Source of the DNA: Odiellus spinosus
Lineage: Eukaryota; Arthropoda; Arachnida; Opiliones; Phalangiidae
Direction: 5' to 3'
Assembly: GCA_963920705.1 (NCBI GenBank)
Contig: OY987238.1
Span: 186,001 to 250,000, forward strand
DNA length: 64,000 nt
Under the pieces are notes generated by a model. It was given only the letters and a program-made list of their open reading frames with translations. It did not search any database and was not told the origin of the DNA. Numbering within the stretch: the stretch's first letter is position 1; every line of letters starts with the position of its first letter. Position numbers and translations under genes: made by a program. Positions 41,430 to 55,099 of the stretch are shown piece by piece.

Positions 41430-44400
41430 GATTCACAAATTTCCCAAGTAGAGATTCACAAATTTCCCAAGCATAGATTCACAAATTTCCCAAGTATAGA
41501 TTCACAAATTTCCCAAGTATAGATCCACCAATTTCCCAAGTATAGATCCACCAATTTCCCAATATAGATCCACCAATTTCCCAAGTATAGATTCACCAAT
41601 TTCCAAGTATAGATTCACAAATTTCCAAAGTATAGATTCACAAATTTCCCAAGTATAGATTCACAAATTTCCGAAGTATAGATTCAGAAATTTTCCAAGT
41701 ATAGATTCACAAATTTTCCAAGTAAAGATTCACAAATGTCCTAAGCATAGATTCACAAATTTTCCAAGTATAGATTCACAAATTTCCCAAGTAGAGATTC
41801 ACAAATTTCCCAAGTATAGATTCACAAATTTCCCAAGCATAGATTCACAAATTTCCCAAGTATAGATCCACCAATTTCCCAAGTATAGATTCACAAATTT
41901 TCCAAGTATAGATTCACAAATTTTTCAAGTATAGATTCACAAATTTCCCAAATATAGATTCACAAATTTTCCAAGTATAGATTCACAAATTTTCCAAGTA
42001 TAGATTCACAAATTTCCCAAGTAAACATCCACCAATTTCCCAAGTATAGATTCACATATTTCCCAAGTATAGATTTACAAATTTCCCAAGTATAGATTCA
42101 AAATTTCCGATGTATAGATTCACAAATTTTCCAAGTATAGATTCACAAATTTTCCAAGTATAGATTCACAAATTTCCCAAGCATAGATTCACAAATTTTC
42201 CAAGTATAGATTCACAAATTTCCCAAGTAGAGATTCACAAATTTCCCAAGTATAGATCCACAAATTTCCCAAGTATAGATTCAAAAATTTCCCAAGTATA
42301 GATCCACCAATTTCCCAAGTATAGATCCACCAATTTCCCAAGTATAGATTCACAAATTTTCCAAGTATAGATTCACAAATTTTCCAAGTATAGATTCACA
42401 AATTTCCCAAATATAGATTCACAGATTTCCGAAGTATAGATTCACAAATTTCCCAAGTATAGATCCACAAATTTCCCAAGTATAGATCCACAAATTTCCC
42501 AAGTATAGATTGACAAATTTCCCAAGTATAGATTCACAAATTTTCCAAGTATAGATTGACAAATTTCCCAAGTATAGATTCACAAATTTTCCAAGTATAG
42601 ATTCACAAATTTCCCAAGTATAGATTCACAAATGTCCCAAGCATAGATTCACAAATTTTCCAAGTATAGATTCACAAATTTCCCAAGTAGAGATTCACAA
42701 ATTTCCCAAGTATAGATTCACAAATTTCCCAAGTATAGATTCACAAATTTCCCAAGTATAGATTCACAAATTTTCCAAGTATAGATTCACAAATGTCCCA
42801 AGCATAGATTCACAAATTTTCCAAGTATAGATTCACAAATTTCCCAAGTAGAGATTCACAAATTTCCCAAGTATAGATTCACAAATTTCCCAAGTATAGA
42901 TTCACAAATTTCCCAAGTATAGATACACCAATTTCCCAAGTATAGATCCACCAATTTCCCAAGTATAGATTCACAAATTTTCCAAGTATAGATTCACAAA
43001 TTTTCCAAGTATAGATTCACAAATTTTCCAAGTATAGATTCACAAATTTCCCATGTATACATCCACCAATTTCCCAAGTATATCCACCAATTTCCCAAGT
43101 ATAGATTCACATATTTCGCAAGTATAGATTTACAAATTTCCCAAGTATAGATTCACAAATTTCCGAAGTATAGATTAACAAATTTTCCAAGTATAGATTC
43201 ACAAATTTTCCAAGTATAGATTCACAAATTTCCCAAGCATAGATTCACAAATTTTCCAAGTATAGATTCACAAATTTCCCAAGTAGAGATTCACAAATTT
43301 CCCAAGTATAGATTCACAAATTTCCCAAGTATAGATTCACAAATTTCCCAAGTAAAGATCCACCAATATCCCAAGTATAGATTCACCAATTTCCCAATAT
43401 AGATCCACCAATTTCCCAAGTATAGATTCACAAATTTCCCAAGTATAGATTCACAAATTTCCGAAGTATAGATTCAGAAATTTTCCAAGTATAGATTCAC
43501 AAATTTTCCAAGTATAGATTCACAAATGTCCCAAGCATAGATTCACAAATTTTCCAAGTATAGATTCACAAATTTCCCAAGTAGAGATTCACAAATTTCC
43601 CAAGTATAGATTCACAAATTTTCCAAGTATAGATCCACCAATTTCCCAAGTATAGATTCACAAATTTTCCAAGTATAGATTCACAAATTTTCCAAGTATA
43701 GATTCACAAATTTTCCAAGTATAGATTCACAAATTTCCCAAGTATACATCCACCAATTTCCCAAGTATATCCACCAATTTCCCAAGTATAGATTCACATA
43801 TTTCCCAAGTATAGATTTACAAATTTCCCAAGTATAGATTCACAAATTTCCGAAGTATAGATTAACAAATTTTCCAAGTATAGATTCACAAATTTTCCAA
43901 GTATAGATTCAAAAATTTCCCAAGCATAGATTCACAAATTTTCCAAGTATAGATTCACAAATTTCCCAAGTAGAGATTCACAAATTTCCCAAGTATAGAT
44001 TCACAAATTTCCCAAGTATAGATTCACAAATTTCCCAAGTAAAGATCCACCAATTTCCCAAGTATAGATTCACCAATTTCCCAATATAGATCCACCAATT
44101 TCCCAAGTATAGATTCACCAATTTCCAAGTTTAGATTCATATATTTCCCAAGTATAGATTCACAAATTTCCCAAGTATAGATTCACAAATTTCCGAAGTA
44201 TAGATTCAGAAATTTTCCAAGTATAGATTCACAAATTTTCCAAGTATAGATTCACAAATGTCCCAAGCATAGATTCACAAATTTTCCAAGTATAGATTCA
44301 CAAATTTCCCAAGTAGAGATTCACAAATTTCCCAAGTATAGATTCACAAATTTTCCAAGTATAGATCCACCAATTTTCCAAGTATAGATTCACAAATTTT

Positions 44401-45150
44401 CCAAGTATAGATTCACAAATTTTCCAAGTATAGATTCACAAATTTTCCAAGTATAGATTCACAAATTTCCCAAGCATAGATTCACAAATTTTTGAAGTAT
44501 AGATGCACAAATTTCCCAAGTATAGATTCACAAATTTCCGAAGTATAGATTCAGATATTTTCCAAGTATAGATTCACAAATTTTCCAAGTATAGATTCAC
44601 AAATGTCCTAAGCATAGATTCACAAATTTTCCAAGTATAGATTCACAAATTTCCCAAGTAGAGATTCACAAATTTTCCAAGTATAGATTCACAAATTTCC
44701 CAAGTATAGATTCACAAATTTCCCAAGTATAGATCCACCAATTTCCCAAGTATAGATCCACCAATTTCCCAAGTATAGATTCACAAATTTTCCAAGTATA
44801 GATTCACAAATTTTTCAAGTATAGATTCACAAATTTCCCAAATATAGATTCACAAATTTTCCAAGTATAGATTCACAAATTTCCCAAATATAGATTCACA
44901 AATTTTCCAAGTATAGATTCACAAATTTTCCAAGTATAGATTCACAAATTTCCCAAGTATACATCCACCAATTTCCCAAGTATATCCACCAATTTCCCAA
45001 GTATAGATTCACATATTTCCCAAGTATAGATTTACAAATTTGCCAAGTATAGATTCAAAATTTCCGACGTATAGATTCACAAATTTTCCAAGTATAGATT
45101 CACAAATTTTCCAAGTATAGATTCACAAATTTCCCAAGCATAGATTCAAA
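41430..45150. repeat. 3.7-kb block, copy 1 of the 6.17-kb offset pair
   Basis: Many markers recur downstream at a fixed offset. At 6,187 bp: the CCCAAGCATAG run (41461, 47648), AGTAAAGATT (41721, 47908), TTTCCGATG (42104, 48291) and TTCACAGATT (42418, 48605). At 6,164 bp: CCATGTATAC (43051, 49215), TTAGATTCAT (44131, 50295) and TTTCCGACG (45061, 51225). The step of exactly 23 bp between 42.4 and 43.05 kb is the loss of one monomer in the downstream copy. The match ends near 45150. Confidence 0.9.
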
Positions 45151-47616
45151 AATTTTCCAAGTATAGATTCACAAATTTCCCAAGTAGAGATTCACAAATT
45201 TCCCAAGTATAGATCCACAAATTTCCCAAGTATAGATTCACAAATTTCCCAAGTATAGATCCACCAATTTCCCAAGTATAGATCCACCAATTTCCCAAGT
45301 AGAGATTCACAAATTTCCCAAGTATAGATTCACAAATTTCCCAAGTATAGATTCACAAATTTCCCAAGTATAGATCCACCAATTTCCCAAGTATAGATCC
45401 ACCAATTTCCCAAGTATAGATTCACAAATTTTCCAAGTATAGATTCACAAATTTTTCAAGTATAGATTCACAAATTTTCCAAGTATAGATTCACAAATTT
45501 CCCAAGTATAGATTCACAAATTTCCCAAGTATAGATTCACAAATTTCCGAAGTATAGATTCAGAAATTTTCCAAGTATAGATTCACAAATTTTCCAAGTA
45601 TAGATTCACAAATTTCCCAAGTATACATCCACCAATTTCCCAAGTATATCCACCAATTTCCCAAGTATAGATTCACATATTTCCCAAGTATAGATTTACA
45701 AATTTGCCAAGTATAGATTCAAAATTTCCGACGTATAGATTCACAAATTTTCCAAGTATAGATTCACAAATTTTCCAAGTATAGATTCACAAATTTCCCA
45801 AGCATAGATTCACAAATTTTCCAAGTATAGATTCACAAATTTCCCAAGTAGAGATTCACAAATTTCCCAAGTATAGATTCACAAATTTCCCAAGTATAGA
45901 TTCACAAATTTCCCAAGTATAGATCCACCAATTTACCAAGTATAGATCCACCAATTTTCCAAGTATAGATTCACAAATTTTCCAAGTATAGATTCACAAA
46001 TTTCCCAAGTATAGATTCACAAATTTTCCAAGTATAGATTCACATATTTCCCAAGTATAGATTCACAAATTTCCCAAGTATAGATTCACAAATTTCCGAA
46101 GTATAGATTCAGAAATTTTCCAAGTATAGATTCACAAATTTTCCAAGTATAGATTCACAAATTTCCCAAGTATACATCCACCAATTTCCCAAGTATATCC
46201 ACCAATTTCCCAAGTATAGATTCACATATTTCCCAAGTATAGATTTACAAATTTGCCAAGTATAGATTCAAAATTTCCGACGTATAGATTCACAAATTTT
46301 CCAAGTATAGATTCACAAATTTTCCAAGTATAGATTCACAAATTTCCCAAGCATAGATTCACAAATTTTCCAAGTATAGATTCACAAATTTCCCAAGTAG
46401 AGATTCACAAATTTCCCAAGTATAGATTCACAAATTTCCCAAGTATAGATTCACAAATTTCCCAAGTATAGATCCACCAATTTACCAAGTATAGATCCAC
46501 CAATTTCCCAAGTATAGATTCACAAATTTTCCAAGTATAGATTCACAAATTTTCCAAGTATAGATTCACAAATTTTCCAAGTATAGATTCACAAATTTTC
46601 CAAGTATAGATTCACAAATTTCCCAAGCATAGATTCACAAATTTTCCAAGTATAGATTCACAAATTTCCCAAGTAGAGATTCACAAATTTCCCAAGTATA
46701 GATTCACAAATTTCCCAAGTATAGATTCACAAATTTCCCAAGTATAGATCCACCAATTTCCCAAGTATAGATCCACCAATTTCCCAATATAGATCCACCA
46801 ATTTCCCAAGTATAGATTCACCAATTTCCAAGTATAGATTCACATATTTCCCAAGTATAGATTCACAAATTTCCCAAGTATAGATTCACAAATTTCCGAA
46901 GTATAGATTCAGAAATTTTCCAAGTATAGATTCACAAATTTTCCAAGTATAGATTCACAAATTTTCCAAGTATAGATTCACAAATGTCCCAAGCATAGAT
47001 TCACAAATTTTCCAAGTATAGATTCACAAATTTCCCAAGTAGAGATTCACAAATTTCCCAAGTATAGATTCACAAATTTCCCAAGTTTAGATTCACAAAT
47101 TTCCCAAGTATAGATCCACCAATTTCCCAAGTATAAATCCACCAATTTCCCAAGTATAGATTCACAAATTTTCCAAGTATAGATTCACAAATTTTTCAAG
47201 TATAGATTCACAAATTTCCCAAATATAGATTCACAAATTTTCCAAGTATAGATTCACAAATTTTCCAAGTATAGATTCACAAATTTCCCAAGTATACATC
47301 CACCAATTTCCCAAGTATATCCACCAATTTCCCAAGTATAGATTCACATATTTCCCAAGTATAGATTTTCAAATTTCCCAAGTATAGATTCACAAATTTC
47401 CGAAGTATAGATTCACAAATTTTCCAAGTATAGATTCACAAATTTTCCAAGTATAGATTCACAAATTTCCCAAGCATAGATTCACAAATTTTCCAAGTAT
47501 AGATTCACAAATTTCCCAAGTATAGATTCACAAATTTCCCAAGTATAGATTCACAAATTTCCCAAGTATGGATCCACCAATTTCCCAAGTATAGATCCAC
47601 CAATTTCCCAAGTATA
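45150..47616. repeat. Block repeated 10.0 kb downstream (copy 1)
   Basis: TTTCCGACG at 45725 and 46274 (549 bp apart) recurs at 55762 and 56311 (549 bp apart), an offset of 10,037. Later markers recur at 10,014: GTATAAATCC (47131, 57145) and GTATGGATCC (47566, 57580). The 23-bp step is one monomer. The interval is satellite only. Confidence 0.85.
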
Positions 47617-50600
47617 GATTCACAAATTTCCCAAGTAGAGATTCACAAATTTCCCAAGCATAGATTCACAAATTTCCCAAGTATAGATTCACAAATTTCC
47701 CAAGTATAGATCCACCAATTTCCCAAGTATAGATCCACCAATTTCCCAATATAGATCCACCAATTTCCCAAGTATAGATTCACCAATTTCCAAGTATAGA
47801 TTCACAAATTTCCCAAGTATAGATTCACAAATTTCCCAAGTATAGATTCACAAATTTCCGAAGTATAGATTCAGAAATTTTCCAAGTATAGATTCACAAA
47901 TTTTCCAAGTAAAGATTCACAAATGTCCTAAGCATAGATTCACAAATTTTCCAAGTATAGATTCACAAATTTCCCAAGTAGAGATTCACAAATTTCCCAA
48001 GTATAGATTCACAAATTTCCCAAGCATAGATTCACAAATTTCCCAAGTATAGATCCACCAATTTCCCAAGTATAGATTCACAAATTTTCCAAGTATAGAT
48101 TCACAAATTTTTCAAGTATAGATTCACAAATTTCCCAAATATAGATTCACAAATTTTCCAAGTATAGATTCACAAATTTTCCAAGTATAGATTCACAAAT
48201 TTCCCAAGTAAACATCCACCAATTTCCCAAGTATAGATTCACATATTTCCCAAGTATAGATTTACAAATTTCCCAAGTATAGATTCAAAATTTCCGATGT
48301 ATAGATTCACAAATTTTCCAAGTATAGATTCACAAATTTTCCAAGTATAGATTCACAAATTTCCCAAGCATAGATTCACAAATTTTCCAAGTATAGATTC
48401 ACAAATTTCCCAAGTAGAGATTCACAAATTTCCCAAGTATAGATCCACAAATTTCCCAAGTATAGATTCAAAAATTTCCCAAGTATAGATCCACCAATTT
48501 CCCAAGTATAGATCCACCAATTTCCCAAGTATAGATTCACAAATTTTCCAAGTATAGATTCACAAATTTTCCAAGTATAGATTCACAAATTTCCCAAATA
48601 TAGATTCACAGATTTCCGAAGTATAGATTCACAAATTTCCCAAGTATAGATCTACAAATTTCCCAAGTATAGATCCACAAATTTCCCAAGTATAGATTGA
48701 CAAATTTCCCAAGTATAGATTCACAAATTTTCCAAGTATAGATTGACAAATTTCCCAAGTATAGATTCACAAATTTTCCAAGTATAGATTCACAAATTTC
48801 CCAAGTATAGATTCACAAATGTCCCAAGCATAGATTCACAAATTTTCCAAGTATAGATTCACAAATTTCCCAAGTAGAGATTCACAAATTTCCCAAGTAT
48901 AGATTCACAAATTTCCCAAGTATAGATTCACAAATTTCCCAAGTATAGATTCACAAATTTTCCAAGTATAGATTCACAAATGTCCCAAGCATAGATTCAC
49001 AAATTTTCCAAGTATAGATTCACAAATTTCCCAAGTAGAGATTCACAAATTTCCCAAGTATAGATTCACAAATTTCCCAAGTATAGATTCACAAATTTCC
49101 CAAGTATAGATACACCAATTTCCCAAGTATAGATCCACCAATTTCCCAAGTATAGATTCACAAATTTTCCAAGTATAGATTCACAAATTTTCCAAGTATA
49201 GATTCACAAATTTCCCATGTATACATCCACCAATTTCCCAAGTATATCCACCAATTTCCCAAGTATAGATTCACATATTTCGCAAGTATAGATTTACAAA
49301 TTTCCCAAGTATAGATTCACAAATTTCCGAAGTATAGATTAACAAATTTTCCAAGTATAGATTCACAAATTTTCCAAGTATAGATTCACAAATTTCCCAA
49401 GCATAGATTCACAAATTTTCCAAGTATAGATTCACAAATTTCCCAAGTAGAGATTCACAAATTTCCCAAGTATAGATTCACAAATTTCCCAAGTATAGAT
49501 TCACAAATTTCCCAAGTAAAGATCCACCAATATCCCAAGTATAGATTCACCAATTTCCCAATATAGATCCACCAATTTCCCAAGTATAGATTCACAAATT
49601 TCCCAAGTATAGATTCACAAATTTCCGAAGTATAGATTCAGAAATTTTCCAAGTATAGATTCACAAATTTTCCAAGTATAGATTCACAAATGTCCCAAGC
49701 ATAGATTCACAAATTTTCCAAGTATAGATTCACAAATTTCCCAAGTAGAGATTCACAAATTTCCCAAGTATAGATTCACAAATTTTCCAAGTATAGATCC
49801 ACCAATTTCCCAAGTATAGATTCACAAATTTTCCAAGTATAGATTCACAAATTTTCCAAGTATAGATTCACAAATTTTCCAAGTATAGATTCACAAATTT
49901 CCCAAGTATACATCCACCAATTTCCCAAGTATATCCACCAATTTCCCAAGTATAGATTCACATATTTCCCAAGTATAGATCTACAAATTTCCCAAGTATA
50001 GATTCACAAATTTCCGAAGTATAGATTAACAAATTTTCCAAGTATAGATTCACAAATTTTCCAAGTATAGATTCAAAAATTTCCCAAGCATAGATTCACA
50101 AATTTTCCAAGTATAGATTCACAAATTTCCCAAGTAGAGATTCACAAATTTCCCAAGTATAGATTCACAAATTTCCCAAGTATAGATTCACAAATTTCCC
50201 AAGTAAAGATCCACCAATTTCCCAAGTATAGATTCACCAATTTCCCAATATAGATCCACCAATTTCCCAAGTATAGATTCACCAATTTCCAAGTTTAGAT
50301 TCATATATTTCCCAAGTATAGATTCACAAATTTCCCAAGTATAGATTCACAAATTTCCGAAGTATAGATTCAGAAATTTTCCAAGTATAGATTCACAAAT
50401 TTTCCAAGTATAGATTCACAAATGTCCCAAGCATAGATTCACAAATTTTCCAAGTATAGATTCACAAATTTCCCAAGTAGAGATTCACAAATTTCCCAAG
50501 TATAGATTCACAAATTTTCCAAGTATAGATCCACCAATTTTCCAAGTATAGATTCACAAATTTTCCAAGTATAGATTCACAAATTTTCCAAGTATAGATT

Positions 50601-51315
50601 CACAAATTTTCCAAGTATAGATTCACAAATTTCCCAAGCATAGATTCACAAATTTTTGAAGTATAGATGCACAAATTTCCCAAGTATAGATTCACAAATT
50701 TCCGAAGTATAGATTCAGAAATTTTCCAAGTATAGATTCACAAATTTTCCAAGTATAGATTCACAAATGTCCTAAGCATAGATTCACAAATTTTCCAAGT
50801 ATAGATTCACAAATTTCCCAAGTAGAGATTCACAAATTTTCCAAGTATAGATTCACAAATTTCCCAAGTATAGATTCACAAATTTCCCAAGTATAGATCC
50901 ACCAATTTCCCAAGTATAGATCCACCAATTTCCCAAGTATAGATTCACAAATTTTCCAAGTATAGATTCACAAATTTTTCAAGTATAGATTCACAAATTT
51001 CCCAAATATAGATTCACAAATTTTCCAAGTATAGATTCACAAATTTCCCAAATATAGATTCACAAATTTTCCAAGTATAGATTCACAAATTTTCCAAGTA
51101 TAGATTCACAAATTTCCCAAGTATACATCCACCAATTTCCCAAGTATATCCACCAATTTCCCAAGTATAGATTCACATATTTCCCAAGTATAGATTTACA
51201 AATTTGCCAAGTATAGATTCAAAATTTCCGACGTATAGATTCACAAATTTTCCAAGTATAGATTCACAAATTTTCCAAGTATAGATTCACAAATTTCCCA
51301 AGCATAGATTCACAA
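47617..51315. repeat. 3.7-kb block, copy 2 of the 6.17-kb offset pair
   Basis: Downstream copy of 41430-45150. Its left junction near 47617 falls exactly where the block shared with 57.6 kb stops, and its right junction is near 51315, so the copy appears inserted between other blocks. A few base differences separate the copies, for example GATCTAC near 49981 where copy 1 has GATTTAC. Confidence 0.88.
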
Positions 51316-51409
51316 ATTTCCCAAGTATAGATTCACAAATTTCCCAAGTAAAGATCCACCAATATCCCAAGTATAGATTCACCAATTTCCCAATATAGAT
51401 CCACCAATT

Positions 51410-52418
51410 TCCCAAGTATAGATTCACAAATTTCCCAAGTATAGATTCACAAATTTCCGAAGTATAGATTCAGAAATTTTCCAAGTATAGATTCACAAAT
51501 TTTCCAAGTATAGATTCACAAATGTCCCAAGCATAGATTCACAAATTTTCCAAGTATAGATTCACAAATTTCCCAAGTAGAGATTCACAAATTTCCCAAG
51601 TATAGATTCACAAATTTTCCAAGTATAGATCCACCAATTTCCCAAGTATAGATTCACAAATTTTCCAAGTATAGATTCACAAATTTTCCAAGTATAGATT
51701 CACAAATTTTCCAAGTATAGATTCACAAATTTCCCAAGTATACATCCACCAATTTCCCAAGTATATCCACCAATTTCCCAAGTATAGATTCACATATTTC
51801 CCAAGTATAGATTTACAAATTTCCCAAGTATAGATTCACAAATTTCCGAAGTATAGATTAACAAATTTTCCAAGTATAGATTCACAAATTTTCCAAGTAT
51901 AGATTCAAAAATTTCCCAAGCATAGATTCACAAATTTTCCAAGTATAGATTCACAAATTTCCCAAGTAGAGATTCACAAATTTCCCAAGTATAGATTCAC
52001 AAATTTCCCAAGTATAGATTCACAAATTTCCCAGTAAAGATCCACCAATTTCCCAAGTATAGATTCACCAATTTCCAAGTTTAGATTCATATATTTCCCA
52101 AGTATAGATTCACAAATTTCCCAAGTATAGATTCACAAATTTCCGAAGTATAGATTCAGAAATTTTCCAAGTATAGATTCACAAATTTTCCAAGTATAGA
52201 TTCACAAATGTCCCAAGCATAGATTCACAAATTTTCCAAGTATAGATTCACAAATTTCCCAAGTAGAGATTCACAAATTTCCCAAGTATAGATTCACAAA
52301 TTTTCCAAGTATAGATCCACCAATTTTCCAAGTATAGATTCACAAATTTTCCAAGTATAGATTCACAAATTTTCCAAGTATAGATTCACAAATTTTCCAA
52401 GTATAGATTCACAAATTT
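51410..52418. repeat. 1.0-kb block, copy 1 of the 2,040-bp offset pair
   Basis: In the rows I compared (starting 51421, 51481, 51541, 51841, 52021 and 52081), the sequence is identical to that 2,040 bp downstream, including the rare CCCAGTAAAG monomer (52031, 54071) and TTAGATTCAT (52081, 54121). The match begins near 51410 and ends near 52418. Confidence 0.9.
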
Positions 52419-53449
52419 TCCAAGTATAGATTCACAAATTTCCCAAGCATAGATTCACAAATTTTCCAAGTATAGATTCACAAATTTCCCAAGTAGAGAT
52501 TCACAAATTTCCCAAGTATAGATCCACAAATTTCCCAAGTATAGATTCACAAATTTCCCAAGTATAGATCCACCAATTTCCCAAGTATAGATCCACCAAT
52601 TTCCCAAGTAGAGATTCACAAATTTCCCAAGTATAGATTCACAAATTTCCCAAGTATAGATTCACAAATTTCCCAAGTATAGATCCACCAATTTCCCAAG
52701 TATAGATCCACCAATTTCCCAAGTATAGATTCACAAATTTTCCAAGTATAGATTCACAAATTTTTCAAGTATAGATTCACAAATTTTCCAAGTATAGATT
52801 CACAAATTTTCCAAGTATAGATTCACAAATTTTCCAAGTATAGATTCACAAATTTCCCAAGTATAGATTCACAAATTTTCCAAGTATAGATTCACATATT
52901 TCCCAAGTATAGATTCACAAATTTCCCAAGTATAGATTCACAAATTTCCGAAGTATAGATTCAGAAATTTTCCAAGTATAGATTCACAAATTTTCCAAGT
53001 ATAGATTCACAAATTTCCCAAGTATACATCCACCAATTTCCCAAGTATATCCACCAATTTCCCAAGTATAGATTCACATATTTCCCAAGTATAGATTTAC
53101 AAATTTGCCAAGTATAGATTCAAAATTTCCGACGTATAGATTCACAAATTTTCCAAGTATAGATTCACAAATTTTCCAAGTATAGATTCACAAATTTCCC
53201 AAGCATAGATTCACAAATTTTCCAAGTATAGATTCACAAATTTCCCAAGTAGAGATTCACAAATTTCCCAAGTATAGATTCACAAATTTCCCAAGTATAG
53301 ATTCACAAATTTCCCAAGTATAGATCCACCAATTTACCAAGTATAGATCCACCAATTTTCCAAGTATAGATTCACAAATTTTACAAGTATAGATTCACAA
53401 ATTTCCCAAGTATAGATTCACAAATTTTCCAAGTATAGATTCACATATT

Positions 53450-54458
53450 TCCCAAGTATAGATTCACAAATTTCCCAAGTATAGATTCACAAATTTCCGA
53501 AGTATAGATTCAGAAATTTTCCAAGTATAGATTCACAAATTTTCCAAGTATAGATTCACAAATGTCCCAAGCATAGATTCACAAATTTTCCAAGTATAGA
53601 TTCACAAATTTCCCAAGTAGAGATTCACAAATTTCCCAAGTATAGATTCACAAATTTTCCAAGTATAGATCCACCAATTTCCCAAGTATAGATTCACAAA
53701 TTTTCCAAGTATAGATTCACAAATTTTCCAAGTATAGATTCACAAATTTTCCAAGTATAGATTCACAAATTTCCCAAGTATACATCCACCAATTTCCCAA
53801 GTATATCCACCAATTTCCCAAGTATAGATTCACATATTTCCCAAGTATAGATTTACAAATTTCCCAAGTATAGATTCACAAATTTCCGAAGTATAGATTA
53901 ACAAATTTTCCAAGTATAGATTCACAAATTTTCCAAGTATAGATTCAAAAATTTCCCAAGCATAGATTCACAAATTTTCCAAGTATAGATTCACAAATTT
54001 CCCAAGTAGAGATTCACAAATTTCCCAAGTATAGATTCACAAATTTCCCAAGTATAGATTCACAAATTTCCCAGTAAAGATCCACCAATTTCCCAAGTAT
54101 AGATTCACCAATTTCCAAGTTTAGATTCATATATTTCCCAAGTATAGATTCACAAATTTCCCAAGTATAGATTCACAAATTTCCGAAGTATAGATTCAGA
54201 AATTTTCCAAGTATAGATTCACAAATTTTCCAAGTATAGATTCACAAATGTCCCAAGCATAGATTCACAAATTTTCCAAGTATAGATTCACAAATTTCCC
54301 AAGTAGAGATTCACAAATTTCCCAAGTATAGATTCACAAATTTTCCAAGTATAGATCCACCAATTTTCCAAGTATAGATTCACAAATTTTCCAAGTATAG
54401 ATTCACAAATTTTCCAAGTATAGATTCACAAATTTTCCAAGTATAGATTCACAAATTT
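53450..54458. repeat. 1.0-kb block, copy 2 of the 2,040-bp offset pair
   Basis: No difference from 51410-52418 was seen in the rows I compared, so this is one of the most recent duplications in the window. Downstream it joins a TTTTTGAAG/GATGCAC block that also occurs at 44.5 and 50.65 kb. Upstream is a TTTCCGACG block (53126) shared with 45.7 kb. Confidence 0.9.
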
Positions 54459-55099
54459 CCCAAGCATAGATTCACAAATTTTTGAAGTATAGATGCACAA
54501 ATTTCCCAAGTATAGATTCACAAATTTCCGAAGTATAGATTCAGAAATTTTCCAAGTATAGATTCACAAATTTTCCAAGTATAGATTCACAAATGTCCTA
54601 AGCATAGATTCACAAATTTTCCAAGTATAGATTCACAAATTTCCCAAGTAGAGATTCACAAATTTTCCAAGTATAGATTCACAAATTTCCCAAGTATAGA
54701 TTCACAAATTTCCCAAGTATAGATCCACCAATTTCCCAAGTATAGATCCACCAATTTCCCAAGTATAGATTCACAAATTTTCCAAGTATAGATTCACAAA
54801 TTTTTCAAGTATAGATTCACAAATTTCCCAAATATAGATTCACAAATTTTCCAAGTATAGATTCACAAATTTCCCAAATATAGATTCACAAATTTTCCAA
54901 GTATAGATTCACAAATTTTCCAAGTATAGATTCACAAATTTCCCAAGTATACATCCACCAATTTCCCAAGTATATCCACCAATTTCCCAAGTATAGATTC
55001 ACATATTTCCCAAGTATAGATTTACAAATTTTCCAAGTATAGATTCACAAATTTTCCAAGTATAGATTCACAAATTTCCCAAGCATAGATTCACAAATT

